Positions 1 through 6,552 of a DNA stretch of 7,144 nt are shown here, in pieces. The first letter of the stretch is position 1; every line of letters begins with the position of its first letter. Source of the stretch: Ilumatobacteraceae bacterium (GTDB lineage Bacteria > Actinomycetota > Acidimicrobiia > Acidimicrobiales > Ilumatobacteraceae). The notes under the pieces are model-generated. The model did no database searches. It was not told the DNA's origin and saw only the letters and a program-made list of their open reading frames with translations. The position numbers were made by a program, and so were the translations under genes. The stretch is taken from the NCBI GenBank assembly GCA_016650435.1, contig JAENVT010000142.1:1-7144 (forward strand). Reading direction: 5' to 3'.

Positions 1-522
1 CTGACCGAATGTTGCGATCTGATCGACCGTGCACTCGAACAGCACCCGGCGCTCGTCGATCGACGGATCACGCAAGCCGTATGGACCCGGCTGTTGCGTG
101 TACTTCGTCCAGATCTTGTCGAGGTGCTCGGTGACGCGCGGACCCTCGACCGGATCGTCTTCGCTTACCTCGCGCGACACGGTGTGCTTGATGCTCAGCC
201 AGTGATACGGGTTTGCCGGATTCACCAAGAGGCTGGTCAGCCGCGGGCTCTTGCGAATCCATCCCGTCTTGGTGCGGTGGGCAGCACAGTTGATCAGGAT
301 GGTGTCGCCCTCGTAGTCGAACCACATCGGCGTGAGATTGGCTCGGCCGCCAGGGCCGACGATGCCGAGCACCTGTGTAACGGGCTCGTCCATCAACTTC
401 TTGAATGACGGATCCAGATCGGTGAGCGAGTCGATCGTGGTGCGATCACCGACTGCAAATTGGCCCGGCTGGGTCCCGGCGGATACGTCGCGAAACTTGG
501 CAACCTTGATGCTCACGGTCAT
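1..522 (-). CDS. PPOX-fold F420/flavin-dependent oxidoreductase family protein, C-terminus cut by window edge
   Basis: The frame is open from position 522 to the left edge: 174 codons without a stop, so the C-terminus is missing, probably by only a few residues. Residues 50-115 look like the split-barrel pyridoxamine 5'-phosphate oxidase superfamily, in the actinobacterial 'PPOX class, probable F420-dependent' group. They include TPMWFDYEGD (65-74), a HRTKTGWIRKSPRLT stretch (82-96) and a LLVNPANPYHWLSIKHT strand pair (98-114). Members bind FMN, F420 or heme and usually reduce or oxidise small molecules; the substrate cannot be read here. It is somewhat longer than the usual 130-150 residues because of an extension of about 40 residues at the N-terminus. 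The start is ambiguous. ATG at 522 directly abuts the GGGGA motif (527-523). The in-frame GTG at 516 has GGGGA six bases upstream and may be the true start. It lies 77 bases downstream of the thiamine-diphosphate enzyme gene on the same strand. The family is fairly sure, the cofactor is not. Confidence 0.8.
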   Translation of the reverse strand, partial: MTVSIKVAKFRDVSAGTQPGQFAVGDRTTIDSLTDLDPSFKKLMDEPVTQVLGIVGPGGRANLTPMWFDYEGDTILINCAAHRTKTGWIRKSPRLTSLLVNPANPYHWLSIKHTVSREVSEDDPVEGPRVTEHLDKIWTKYTQQPGPYGLRDPSIDERRVLFECTVDQIATFGQ

Positions 523-549
523 TCCCCATCACTTGTACGCCCGCCAGCG

Positions 550-555
550 AGTATA
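550..555 (-). promoter_or_regulatory. Candidate -10 element (TATACT) for the PPOX-family gene
   Basis: On the minus strand TATACT lies 27 bases before the ATG at 522 and 33 before the GTG at 516, inside the short gap after the upstream gene's stop. It would give a leader of about 20-27 bases. No clear TTGACA-like -35 is seen. It suggests the gene can be transcribed separately from the thiamine-diphosphate enzyme gene. Sequence match only. Confidence 0.35.
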
Positions 556-599
556 TGCATCGACTGTTTCGCGCTCGCACTCGACGTGCTCGGTTGAAA

Positions 600-2174
600 T
601 CAGCCGCGGGTGGCGGCAATCAGCGGCAAGTACGTCGATGGGGCGATCCTCGCGTCGATGAGACGGGGTCGATCCCAGCCACCTGCCAGCGCGGCGCGGG
701 CTTCCGCCGCCGTTGCCACGACCACCGCATCGAGGCCCATCGCCGCCGCGACCTGGGCGTAGTCGACGGGCGCGAATCGCACCGCTGCGGAGCCACCTTG
801 GCCCGGCTTCTGCTTGATCTCGATCAGGCTCAGCGCGGCGTCGTCGAACACGACCACAGTCACCGGCAACTTCAAACGGGCAAGTGTCTCGAGTTCGGCG
901 AGGGTCATCGCCAGACCGCCGTCACCCACCATGCAAACGACCGGCTGTCCGGGCCGCGCCAACGCCGCAGCGATGGCGGCCGGCAGAGCGAAACCCATGG
1001 TCGCCAACCCGTTCGAGATCAGCAACTGCAAAGGCGCAGCGGCCGGCCAGAACGGCATGATCGCCAGAAAGTGTGCACCGGCGTCGACGGTCGCGATCGT
1101 CTGCGATGGTGCTGCGGAAACCACTTCCGCTGCAAGTTCGAGCGGGCCGAAGTTGCCGGTGCTCGTGGCACGCAGCGTGGCGCGGGCGACCGCGAGAGCG
1201 GCGGCACCCGCGTCGGGTTTCCATCCCGAGCAGGCCTGCACGACGACTCGCTCGAGCATGCTTGCGAGCGAGCCGACGACCTCGACGGAAATAGGCACCA
1301 GCGTTGCGCACGCAGTGACCTCGGAAACCGAAACCACCGGTACGTCGTATCGCCATCGAAACGGCATCGGCTCGACCTGATCAAAACCGATTGCCAGGAT
1401 GAGGTCCGCTTCGCGCAGCACCGGCGCCTCGATCACGCCGCTGGTGAACAGCCCGGCCTGCTGAGGATGGCCTTCGGGAATCACACCGAGAGCCTGATAG
1501 GTCGTCAACACCGGGCATTCGAGTCGTTCGACTGCGGCCAGCACCGCCGGCGACGACGATTGCGCCTCGAGCCCGACGATCACGACAGGTTTGTCCGCGG
1601 CACGGATCATCGCCGCGGCCTGCGCCACGACGTCGTCGCTCGTCGACGTCGGCGTGGTTGGCTCGGGTGCCGCGATCTCGTGCCCGCTCGGGTCGTAGTC
1701 CATGTGCACTGCCCCCGCCGGTCGCGCCGCGGCGAGGTCGAGCGCGGTTCGCACGGCGTCGGCGGCGGTGGCAGAGTTCGACAACCGGCCACTGAACTTG
1801 GTGACCGGGGAGAGCATCTGCTGCTGATCGAATCGTTGATGGCCGAACAAGTCGCGATCAGCGCTCGGCACGCAATCGGTGACGATCAGCAAGGGGAAGC
1901 GATCGAGCGTGGCCTGCGCCGCGCCGTTCACAGCGCATGCCGCGCCGGGGCCGCGGGTAGCGATGGCCAGCCCCGGCCGTCCCGTCAGCAGCCCGTACGT
2001 GGCGGCCATCATGCATGCGGTCGTCTCGCCGTGGGTGAGCACGAATCGAAGACCGGCTTCAACTGCAGCGCCGACCACCTCGAGGTTCGGTCCGCCGCCG
2101 GGAAACCCGAACACCACATCGGCGCCGCGTTGGCGCACGCCCTCTGCCAGTACTTTCGCCAACCCGTCACTCAT
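600..2174 (-). CDS. Thiamine pyrophosphate-binding enzyme, acetolactate synthase/decarboxylase-like
   Basis: This 524-residue protein has the three-domain layout of the acetolactate synthase/benzoylformate decarboxylase superfamily. The N-terminal PYR domain (about 1-165) has VFGFPGG (21-27) and the cofactor-activating glutamate E50 in THGET, followed by RGPGA (74-78). The middle domain spans about 185-320. The C-terminal PP domain has GDG (417-419) of the diphosphate/Mg motif. Twenty-seven residues after D418 the usual asparagine is D445, in VVFDDAALSLIEIKQ. Such enzymes decarboxylate a 2-keto acid or transfer the resulting carbanion; the substrate is not readable. It is shorter than typical biosynthetic acetolactate synthase (about 570-600 residues) and no regulatory small-subunit gene follows, so branched-chain amino acid synthesis is unlikely as its main role. 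The ATG at 2174 fits the family N-terminus, but no Shine-Dalgarno precedes it. It is divergent from the ABC genes and upstream of the PPOX-family gene. The superfamily is secure. Confidence 0.9.
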   Translation of the reverse strand: MSDGLAKVLAEGVRQRGADVVFGFPGGGPNLEVVGAAVEAGLRFVLTHGETTACMMAATYGLLTGRPGLAIATRGPGAACAVNGAAQATLDRFPLLIVTDCVPSADRDLFGHQRFDQQQMLSPVTKFSGRLSNSATAADAVRTALDLAAARPAGAVHMDYDPSGHEIAAPEPTTPTSTSDDVVAQAAAMIRAADKPVVIVGLEAQSSSPAVLAAVERLECPVLTTYQALGVIPEGHPQQAGLFTSGVIEAPVLREADLILAIGFDQVEPMPFRWRYDVPVVSVSEVTACATLVPISVEVVGSLASMLERVVVQACSGWKPDAGAAALAVARATLRATSTGNFGPLELAAEVVSAAPSQTIATVDAGAHFLAIMPFWPAAAPLQLLISNGLATMGFALPAAIAAALARPGQPVVCMVGDGGLAMTLAELETLARLKLPVTVVVFDDAALSLIEIKQKPGQGGSAAVRFAPVDYAQVAAAMGLDAVVVATAAEARAALAGGWDRPRLIDARIAPSTYLPLIAATRG

Positions 2175-2305
2175 TCGAATCGGACGCTATTCGACCGACC
2201 ATGGCGCGACGACCATCGGCGCACAACTCCTCATATGCTGCCAACGCGGTCGCTGGCCGCGAGGCTGCCGACCTGGTCGACATGCTCCGACGAAAGCAGG
2301 TGTCG
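2175..2305. promoter_or_regulatory. Divergent intergenic region between the thiamine-diphosphate enzyme and the ABC exporter
   Basis: This 131-base gap separates two divergent genes and must hold promoters for both. On the plus strand TATGCT (2234-2239) is a possible -10 for the ABC operon, without a clear -35. The heptamer CGACCAT occurs twice, at 2196-2202 and 2210-2216, fourteen bases apart, and could be a regulator site. An in-frame ATG at 2201 would add 35 residues to the ATPase, but it has no ribosome binding site and lies before the recognisable domain, so I treat it as non-coding. Confidence 0.4.
2184..2189 (-). promoter_or_regulatory. Possible -10 (TAGCGT) for a near-leaderless start of the thiamine-diphosphate enzyme gene
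   Basis: Reading the minus strand, TAGCGT (fits the actinobacterial TANNNT form) ends nine bases before the ATG at 2174, and no ribosome binding site lies between. Transcription would begin one to three bases before the ATG, as in leaderless actinobacterial mRNAs. No convincing -35 is present. The hexamer is short and chance matches are common. Confidence 0.25.
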
Positions 2306-3259
2306 ATGAGTGATGTCATCGTTGAGGTCGAAGGCGTTTCGAAGAGTTTCGGCGAGGTCAACGCCGTCGACGATTTCTCGTTCAAGGTCGAGCGTGGTCA
2401 GGTGTACGGACTGCTTGGCCCGAACGGGGCAGGTAAGTCCACAACGTTGCGCATGATCACTGGACTCGAACGGCCCACTAGCGGCGTCACGCGACTGTTC
2501 GGAACCACGGTCACGCCCGGTTGCGCAGAACTCTTCCGGGTCGGGGCTCTCGTCGAACAGGCCGCCTTCGTGCCACACCTCTCGGGGATGCGCAACCTGC
2601 AGTTGTGGTGGACCGCAGGTGGTGCGCGAATGGTCGACGCCGACCTCGACGGCGCGCTCGCCATCGCCGGGCTTGACGATGCCATCCATCGCAAGGTCAA
2701 GACCTATTCGCAAGGCATGAAGCAACGACTCGGCTTTGCGCGGCTGCTGCTCGGCCGACCGGAGCTGTTGATCCTCGACGAGCCGACCAACGGTTTGGAT
2801 CCTGGGGAGATCCGCGAGATTCGTGAGCTGATCGGCCGGCTCACCGAGCAGGGTGCGACGGTTCTGTTGTCGAGCCATCACCTCAGCGAGGTCGAGCAAG
2901 TATGCAGTCACGCCCTGGTCATGAACCACGGCCGCCTCGTGACCAGTGGAACTGTCAGCGACCTAGTCGGCACGACAAAGTCGCTGTACCTCGAGGTCGA
3001 CGATCGCGCCGCCGCGCAAACGGTGCTGTCACAGTTGCACGGCGTCTCCAACGTGCAGCCACAAGGCGACGGATTGGTGATGGTGCTGCGCGAAGGTCGA
3101 CGGTCCGACATCGCCGCCGCATTGTTCGCCGCAGGACTACGACTGGAAACGCTGATGCCGACGCAGCGCCTCGAAGACGCCTTCCTCGATCTACTCGCGG
3201 TCGGCGACACCGCTCGAGACCACGACGCGCTGCACAGCGAAATGGCGGTGCCGTCATGA
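2306..3259 (+). CDS. ABC transporter ATP-binding protein (ABC-2 exporter, DrrA/CcmA-like)
   Basis: This 317-residue nucleotide-binding subunit of an exporter would sit on the inner face of the membrane and power the permease encoded next. The motifs are in order: Walker A GPNGAGKST (38-46), Q-loop Q85, signature YSQGMKQR (134-141), Walker B LLILDEP (154-160), D-loop GLDP (163-166) and switch histidine H191 in SSHHL. The YSQGM form of the signature is normal for this drug/antibiotic and natural-product exporter group. After the ATPase core (about 5-220) there is a C-terminal tail of about 95 residues of the kind seen in DrrA-type proteins. The start at ATG 2306 is preceded by AAAGCAGG (2293-2300) at five bases. 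Longer in-frame starts (2201, 2282, GTG 2300) lack a suitable site. The stop overlaps the permease start (ATGA), so the two are translationally coupled. The substrate is unknown. Confidence 0.93.
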   Translation: MSDVIVEVEGVSKSFGEVNAVDDFSFKVERGQVYGLLGPNGAGKSTTLRMITGLERPTSGVTRLFGTTVTPGCAELFRVGALVEQAAFVPHLSGMRNLQLWWTAGGARMVDADLDGALAIAGLDDAIHRKVKTYSQGMKQRLGFARLLLGRPELLILDEPTNGLDPGEIREIRELIGRLTEQGATVLLSSHHLSEVEQVCSHALVMNHGRLVTSGTVSDLVGTTKSLYLEVDDRAAAQTVLSQLHGVSNVQPQGDGLVMVLREGRRSDIAAALFAAGLRLETLMPTQRLEDAFLDLLAVGDTARDHDALHSEMAVPS

Positions 3260-4089
3260 TCGCCCTCATCCGCACCGAGTTCACCAAAGCCGCGTTCCGC
3301 ACCCGCACGTTGGTCGTTGCTCTGTTACTGATCGGGTTGCCATCCTTGATCGTGGTCGCCATCAACGCACGTAGCGATCGCCCCCGGCGCGGCGACGGCG
3401 GAGATGGTCTATTCCGTCTGGCGTCGCAGAGCGGACTCTTGGTGCCCGCTGCCGTGCTCAGCGCAACCAGCGGCTTGTTGCTGATCATCATCGCCGGAAC
3501 GTTCGCCGGTGACTCCGTCGCAAGCGATGCCAGCTGGGGCAATCTTCGGTACCTGCTCATGCGGCCGGTCTCTCGGGTACGCCTTGTGCTTGCCAAAGCA
3601 TTCGTCGCCGGAACGCTGATCTGGGCGGCAACGATCCTTGTCGCACTCGCCGCCCTCGTATCCGGGTTGCTGCTGTTCGGAGCCCACGACGTGACCGTGC
3701 CTGGTGTCGGCGGGCTACTCGGCGGCACCCATCTCAGCACCGGCGCGCTGGCGTTGCGTGCCCTCATCGCCACCGGATACGTCGCGTTCGGGTTCAGTGC
3801 ATTGCTCGCGGTGGGAACGCTGTTCTCCACACTCACCGATACCGCGGCCAGCGCGATCGGCGCGACCGTCGGCATCTACATCGTCTCGGAGATCCTCGAC
3901 AGCATCAGCCAACTCGGCCAAGTTCGATACGCCTTCCCGACCCACTACTTCGATGCGTGGGAAACGATGTTCACCGACAACACCTACTCGCGCGAGATGG
4001 CGATCGGCATTGTCGTGCAACTCGCGTATCTCGTTGTGATTGGAGCCGTCGCGGTCATGTGGTTCAACCGTAAAGACATCCGCTCCTAG
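3256..4089 (+). CDS. ABC-2 type transporter permease
   Basis: This 277-residue membrane protein has about six hydrophobic segments, near residues 18-36, 60-82, 112-141, 167-190, 196-216 and 248-270. It starts MIALIRTEFTKAAFRTRT, the amphipathic entry typical of ABC-2 permeases. The cytoplasmic loop WGNLRYLLMRPVSRVRL (94-110) is a hallmark of this group and probably contacts the ATPase. It should dimerise and pair with two copies of the preceding ATPase to export a hydrophobic or lipid-like compound, or resist one; the substrate is unknown. Its ATG at 3256 overlaps the ATPase TGA, with GGCGG (3244-3248) seven bases upstream. A longer open frame begins before it but runs through the ATPase gene in another phase and is not used. 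No third subunit follows. Confidence 0.9.
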   Translation: MIALIRTEFTKAAFRTRTLVVALLLIGLPSLIVVAINARSDRPRRGDGGDGLFRLASQSGLLVPAAVLSATSGLLLIIIAGTFAGDSVASDASWGNLRYLLMRPVSRVRLVLAKAFVAGTLIWAATILVALAALVSGLLLFGAHDVTVPGVGGLLGGTHLSTGALALRALIATGYVAFGFSALLAVGTLFSTLTDTAASAIGATVGIYIVSEILDSISQLGQVRYAFPTHYFDAWETMFTDNTYSREMAIGIVVQLAYLVVIGAVAVMWFNRKDIRS

Positions 4090-4095
4090 GGACAC

Positions 4096-4121
4096 CTGAA
4101 GAACGCTTCAGCTTGCTTCAG
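4096..4121 (+). promoter_or_regulatory. Candidate response-regulator operator: GCTTCAG repeats upstream of the HtrA-type protease gene
   Basis: The heptamer GCTTCAG occurs at 4105-4111 and 4115-4121, exactly ten bases apart. A reverse copy, CTGAAG, lies at 4096-4101, again ten bases before, and forms a 6-bp inverted repeat with CTTCAG at 4106-4111 around AACG. Tandem half-sites with a 10-11 base period near -43 are the usual target of dimeric OmpR/PhoB-family activators, which commonly control htrA-type genes (CpxR, MprA). The repeats are seen; the regulator is inferred. The inverted pair could alternatively act as a weak hairpin after the permease gene, but no T-run follows it. Confidence 0.45.
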
Positions 4122-4143
4122 GGCCTCATCAACCGCGCGTCGT

Positions 4144-4149
4144 CAATAT
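4144..4149 (+). promoter_or_regulatory. Possible -10 element (CAATAT) of the HtrA-type protease gene
   Basis: CAATAT matches the conserved second and last bases of the -10 consensus. It stands 22 bases after the last GCTTCAG repeat and 33 bases before the start codon, leaving a leader of roughly 27 bases. There is no good -35 hexamer, which fits an activator-dependent promoter. Confidence 0.3.
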
Positions 4150-4168
4150 GAGCATGTCCCACCAGAAG

Positions 4169-4175
4169 AAGGAAG
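4169..4175 (+). promoter_or_regulatory. Ribosome binding site of the HtrA-type protease gene
   Basis: AAGGAAG is placed seven bases before the ATG at 4183 and is the strongest ribosome binding site in the window. It decides the start over the ATGs at 4148 and 4154, which are in a different frame. Confidence 0.7.
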
Positions 4176-4182
4176 TTCAGAC

Positions 4183-5382
4183 ATGTTCAGCCACCACGAT
4201 CCGAGCGTCGGCGACGAGCAGCCGGCATGGCCGGCTCCTGCGGGCTCACCCCCCGTTTCCCACATCGATCCCCCGACACGCGAAGCGGTGCGTGTCCGAT
4301 CCAGCCGGCGCCGCTTGGCACTCGCCGCTATCGCAGCTTTGACGATTGCCGGAGGAACAGTCGGAGGCGCGGTAGCCGGCAGGAACTCACAACCAACCGT
4401 GGCCTCTGCACCGGCGTCATCGACATCGTCGACGTCTGGCGGTGGATTCAACAACGCATCAGTCGCTCCATCGTCGCCCGACAAGACAGATGTATCCGCG
4501 TTGATCAGCAAAGCACTGCCAGGAGTTGTCAGCATCAGCGTCGAGTTGAACGGCGCTCACGCCGCGGGAACCGGATTCGTCATCAGCAGCGACGGTCAAA
4601 TCGCCACCAACGCACACGTCGTGGCCGATGCCACGAAGATCGATGTCAAGTTCTCTGATGGCTCGACCGCTGCTGCAACTGTCCTCGGCGTGGATCGCAC
4701 CGACGACCTCGCTGTTGTCAAGGTCGACAAGGCCGGACTTACTGCGCTGCCGCTCGGCAAGTCCGCTGATCTACGCATCGGCGAACCGGTCGTGGCCATC
4801 GGCAACGCACTAGATCTCACAGGCGGTCCGACTGCTACGGAGGGGATCGTCTCGGCCCTGAACCGGACGATCGACACCTCGGAGGGTGAACACCTCAGTC
4901 ATCTCGTGCAGACCGACGCGGCCATCAACCCAGGCAACTCGGGCGGGCCGCTGTTGACGCTCGACGGCGAAGTCGTCGGCATCAACTCAGCCGGCTCGCA
5001 AGACGCCCAGAACATCGGCTTCGCGATCGCGATCGACACCGCACGGCCGATCGTCGAACAGCTACAACAGGGCAAGACCATCACCAAGGCGTATCTCGGC
5101 GTGTCGACGACCGTCGTCGACCCGACAGTCGCAGCCCAAAGCGGTCTCGCCATCGACCACGGTCTGCTTGTCGTCGACGTCGCCGGCAATTCCGCGGCTT
5201 CGGCTGCCGGTGTCCAGCCCGGCGACGTGATCGTCTCGATCAATGGCACCGCGACCAACGACAACACGACACTCGGCGACGTCATCGGCACGACCGGAAC
5301 CGGCCACGTGGTGCATCTGAAGGTGTTCCGCAGCGGCAAGACGATCGACATCGACGCCACGCTGTCGACCCACGCTGCCTGA
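4183..5382 (+). CDS. HtrA/DegP-family (PepD-like) membrane-anchored serine protease with PDZ domain
   Basis: This 399-residue S1C-type protease would act outside the cytoplasmic membrane in protein quality control or stress signalling. Residues 1-44 are hydrophilic and cytoplasmic, ending in RSSRRR. One transmembrane anchor spans about 45-66, followed by a Ser/Thr/Ala-rich linker (70-100). The trypsin-like domain is about 103-295, with the complete triad H145 in TNAHVV, D175 in TDDLAVVKV and S253 in GNSGGP. A single PDZ domain covers about 303-395 (carboxylate-binding loop YLGV, 304-307; GVQPGDVIVSING, 343-355). Length and layout match actinobacterial HtrA/PepD proteins. It has its own promoter region after the ABC genes, with repeats that may bind a response regulator. 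Its TGA lies three bases from the stop of the convergent antiporter gene. The protease assignment is secure; regulation by the nearby kinase is inference. Confidence 0.95.
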   Translation: MFSHHDPSVGDEQPAWPAPAGSPPVSHIDPPTREAVRVRSSRRRLALAAIAALTIAGGTVGGAVAGRNSQPTVASAPASSTSSTSGGGFNNASVAPSSPDKTDVSALISKALPGVVSISVELNGAHAAGTGFVISSDGQIATNAHVVADATKIDVKFSDGSTAAATVLGVDRTDDLAVVKVDKAGLTALPLGKSADLRIGEPVVAIGNALDLTGGPTATEGIVSALNRTIDTSEGEHLSHLVQTDAAINPGNSGGPLLTLDGEVVGINSAGSQDAQNIGFAIAIDTARPIVEQLQQGKTITKAYLGVSTTVVDPTVAAQSGLAIDHGLLVVDVAGNSAASAAGVQPGDVIVSINGTATNDNTTLGDVIGTTGTGHVVHLKVFRSGKTIDIDATLSTHAA

Positions 5383-5385
5383 CCC

Positions 5386-6552
5386 TCACAGCGATGTAAT
5401 CGGCGCGCTTGCATCAGTCAAGGGTCTTCTCCCTGGGCCGAGCAAGGCCCCGCCGGTCGCGCAAGCTGCCAACGTCACTAGCGCCGCCGCCATCACCGCC
5501 GCACCCTGTGCGGCGGTGAGTTGGTTCGTGGCAAGACCGATCGAGACCACTGCGGCGGGCACTCCGAGTTGTGCCGAGGCCACGAGTCCCATTGCGACAG
5601 GCAGCCGCCACACGAGCGCTGCCACGACGTGGACGACGATCGCCACGGAGGCAAGCACGCCCGCCAAGACGAGAGCCTTTGGGGTGTTGAGCAGTGCTCG
5701 AACATCGATCTGCGCACCGAGGTGCACGAAGAACAGAGGAATCGCAAAGCCCTCGCCGATGCCTATCAGCTGCAGGGCGACGCGGCGTGGTTCGCCGAGA
5801 AACGCGACCACGCTGCCGACAGCGAATCCAGCGATCAGAATCGACGTGCCGAACCGATTTGCCAGCCAGGCACACGTGAACAGGGCGAGCAACGAGACCC
5901 GCAGATCGAGGCCCCACCCACGGTCACGCGACAACGCTCGCAGCCGCTGCACGAACCGTCGGCCGCGTGCCTCTTTCGCCAGCGCCAGCAGAACGGCGCC
6001 GGCGATCACGACGAGAACTCCGCCAAGGACGAGGCGCCACAACCGTCCTGTGGCGAGGACAAGCGGCAGTGCGTTGACGGTTGCCACATCGGCGATCGCG
6101 ATCCACGCGGTCGTCACCAGAACATTGCGATCGGACCTGCCGACACTCTGCAGCAGCGGTAGGGCGACTGCACCAGAACTGGTTGCCATCAGTACCGCGA
6201 GAAGCGCAGGACGATCGAGCCCGACCACATCGCCAAGCAGTTCCCCCGCGCATATCGCGATCAGTCCGACCGTGGCGGCAATTGCGGCACCCGCAGCAAG
6301 CGCCGGGCGGAGCTGGCGATCGCGTACGGGAAGGTGCGTCCCGACGATGAACATCACCAGGGCGAAGCCGATTGCAGCCAACCCCGTCAGGAGCGTGTCA
6401 CTGGGATCGATCCAGCCGAATCCAGTTTTGCCGATCGCAACACCTGCGGCGATCTCGCCAACGATCACCGGCGGACCGAGGCGATGCATCGAGGCGAGCA
6501 GCGGTCCAACAAGACCCGCGGCGACGACGAGGGCAAGTACCCCGAAGTTCAC
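5386..6552 (-). CDS. CPA2-family cation:proton antiporter (Na+/H+ or K+/H+ exchanger type)
   Basis: This 388-residue, very hydrophobic protein has about 11-13 membrane segments and would exchange Na+ or K+ for protons. Family marks are PPVIVGEIAAGVAIG (27-41), ATSSGAVALPLL (123-134), the helix with AWIAIADVATV (149-159) whose D155 fits the ion-binding aspartate, and FAIPLFFVHLGAQID (269-283). There is only one acidic residue at the ion site (AD rather than DD), which in related proteins tends to go with electroneutral exchange; this is a weak indication. No C-terminal RCK/TrkA-N domain is present, so it lacks the nucleotide gating of KefB/KefC. The start is GTG at 6552, whose bases overlap the stop of the upstream kinase gene (GTGA), so it is probably translated by coupling; no strong ribosome binding site is seen. 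It is convergent with the protease gene. Confidence 0.9.
   Translation of the reverse strand: MNFGVLALVVAAGLVGPLLASMHRLGPPVIVGEIAAGVAIGKTGFGWIDPSDTLLTGLAAIGFALVMFIVGTHLPVRDRQLRPALAAGAAIAATVGLIAICAGELLGDVVGLDRPALLAVLMATSSGAVALPLLQSVGRSDRNVLVTTAWIAIADVATVNALPLVLATGRLWRLVLGGVLVVIAGAVLLALAKEARGRRFVQRLRALSRDRGWGLDLRVSLLALFTCAWLANRFGTSILIAGFAVGSVVAFLGEPRRVALQLIGIGEGFAIPLFFVHLGAQIDVRALLNTPKALVLAGVLASVAIVVHVVAALVWRLPVAMGLVASAQLGVPAAVVSIGLATNQLTAAQGAAVMAAALVTLAACATGGALLGPGRRPLTDASAPITSL

Noticed and set aside
2201..2305. N-terminal extension of the ABC ATPase from the ATG at 2201
   Set aside because: There is no ribosome binding site at 2201. The 35 added residues match no part of the family, and the ATG at 2306 has a good site and fits the usual N-terminus.
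555..2309. A 584-codon open frame on the plus strand
   Set aside because: It lies fully antisense to the thiamine-diphosphate enzyme gene. Its product is dominated by Arg, His, Gln and Gly with no domain pattern, as expected for a GC-rich shadow frame, while the opposite strand carries full family motifs.
2708..2735. Non-canonical ABC signature (YSQGM instead of LSGGQ)
   Set aside because: This form is normal in the DrrA/CcmA-type exporter group and does not suggest loss of function.
2955..3875. A 306-codon open frame on the minus strand across the ABC genes
   Set aside because: It spans the junction of two clear, overlapping ABC genes and shows only shadow composition.
4096..4111. CTGAAG-AACG-CTTCAG as a Rho-independent terminator of the ABC operon
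   Set aside because: The stem is only six pairs of moderate GC and is followed by CTTGCTTCAG rather than a T-run. The extra repeat in ten-base register fits a protein-binding site better.
4148..4342. Small open frame starting MSMSHQKK just before the protease gene
   Set aside because: It overlaps the protease start in another frame. The strong ribosome binding site at 4169-4175 lies inside it and serves the protease ATG.
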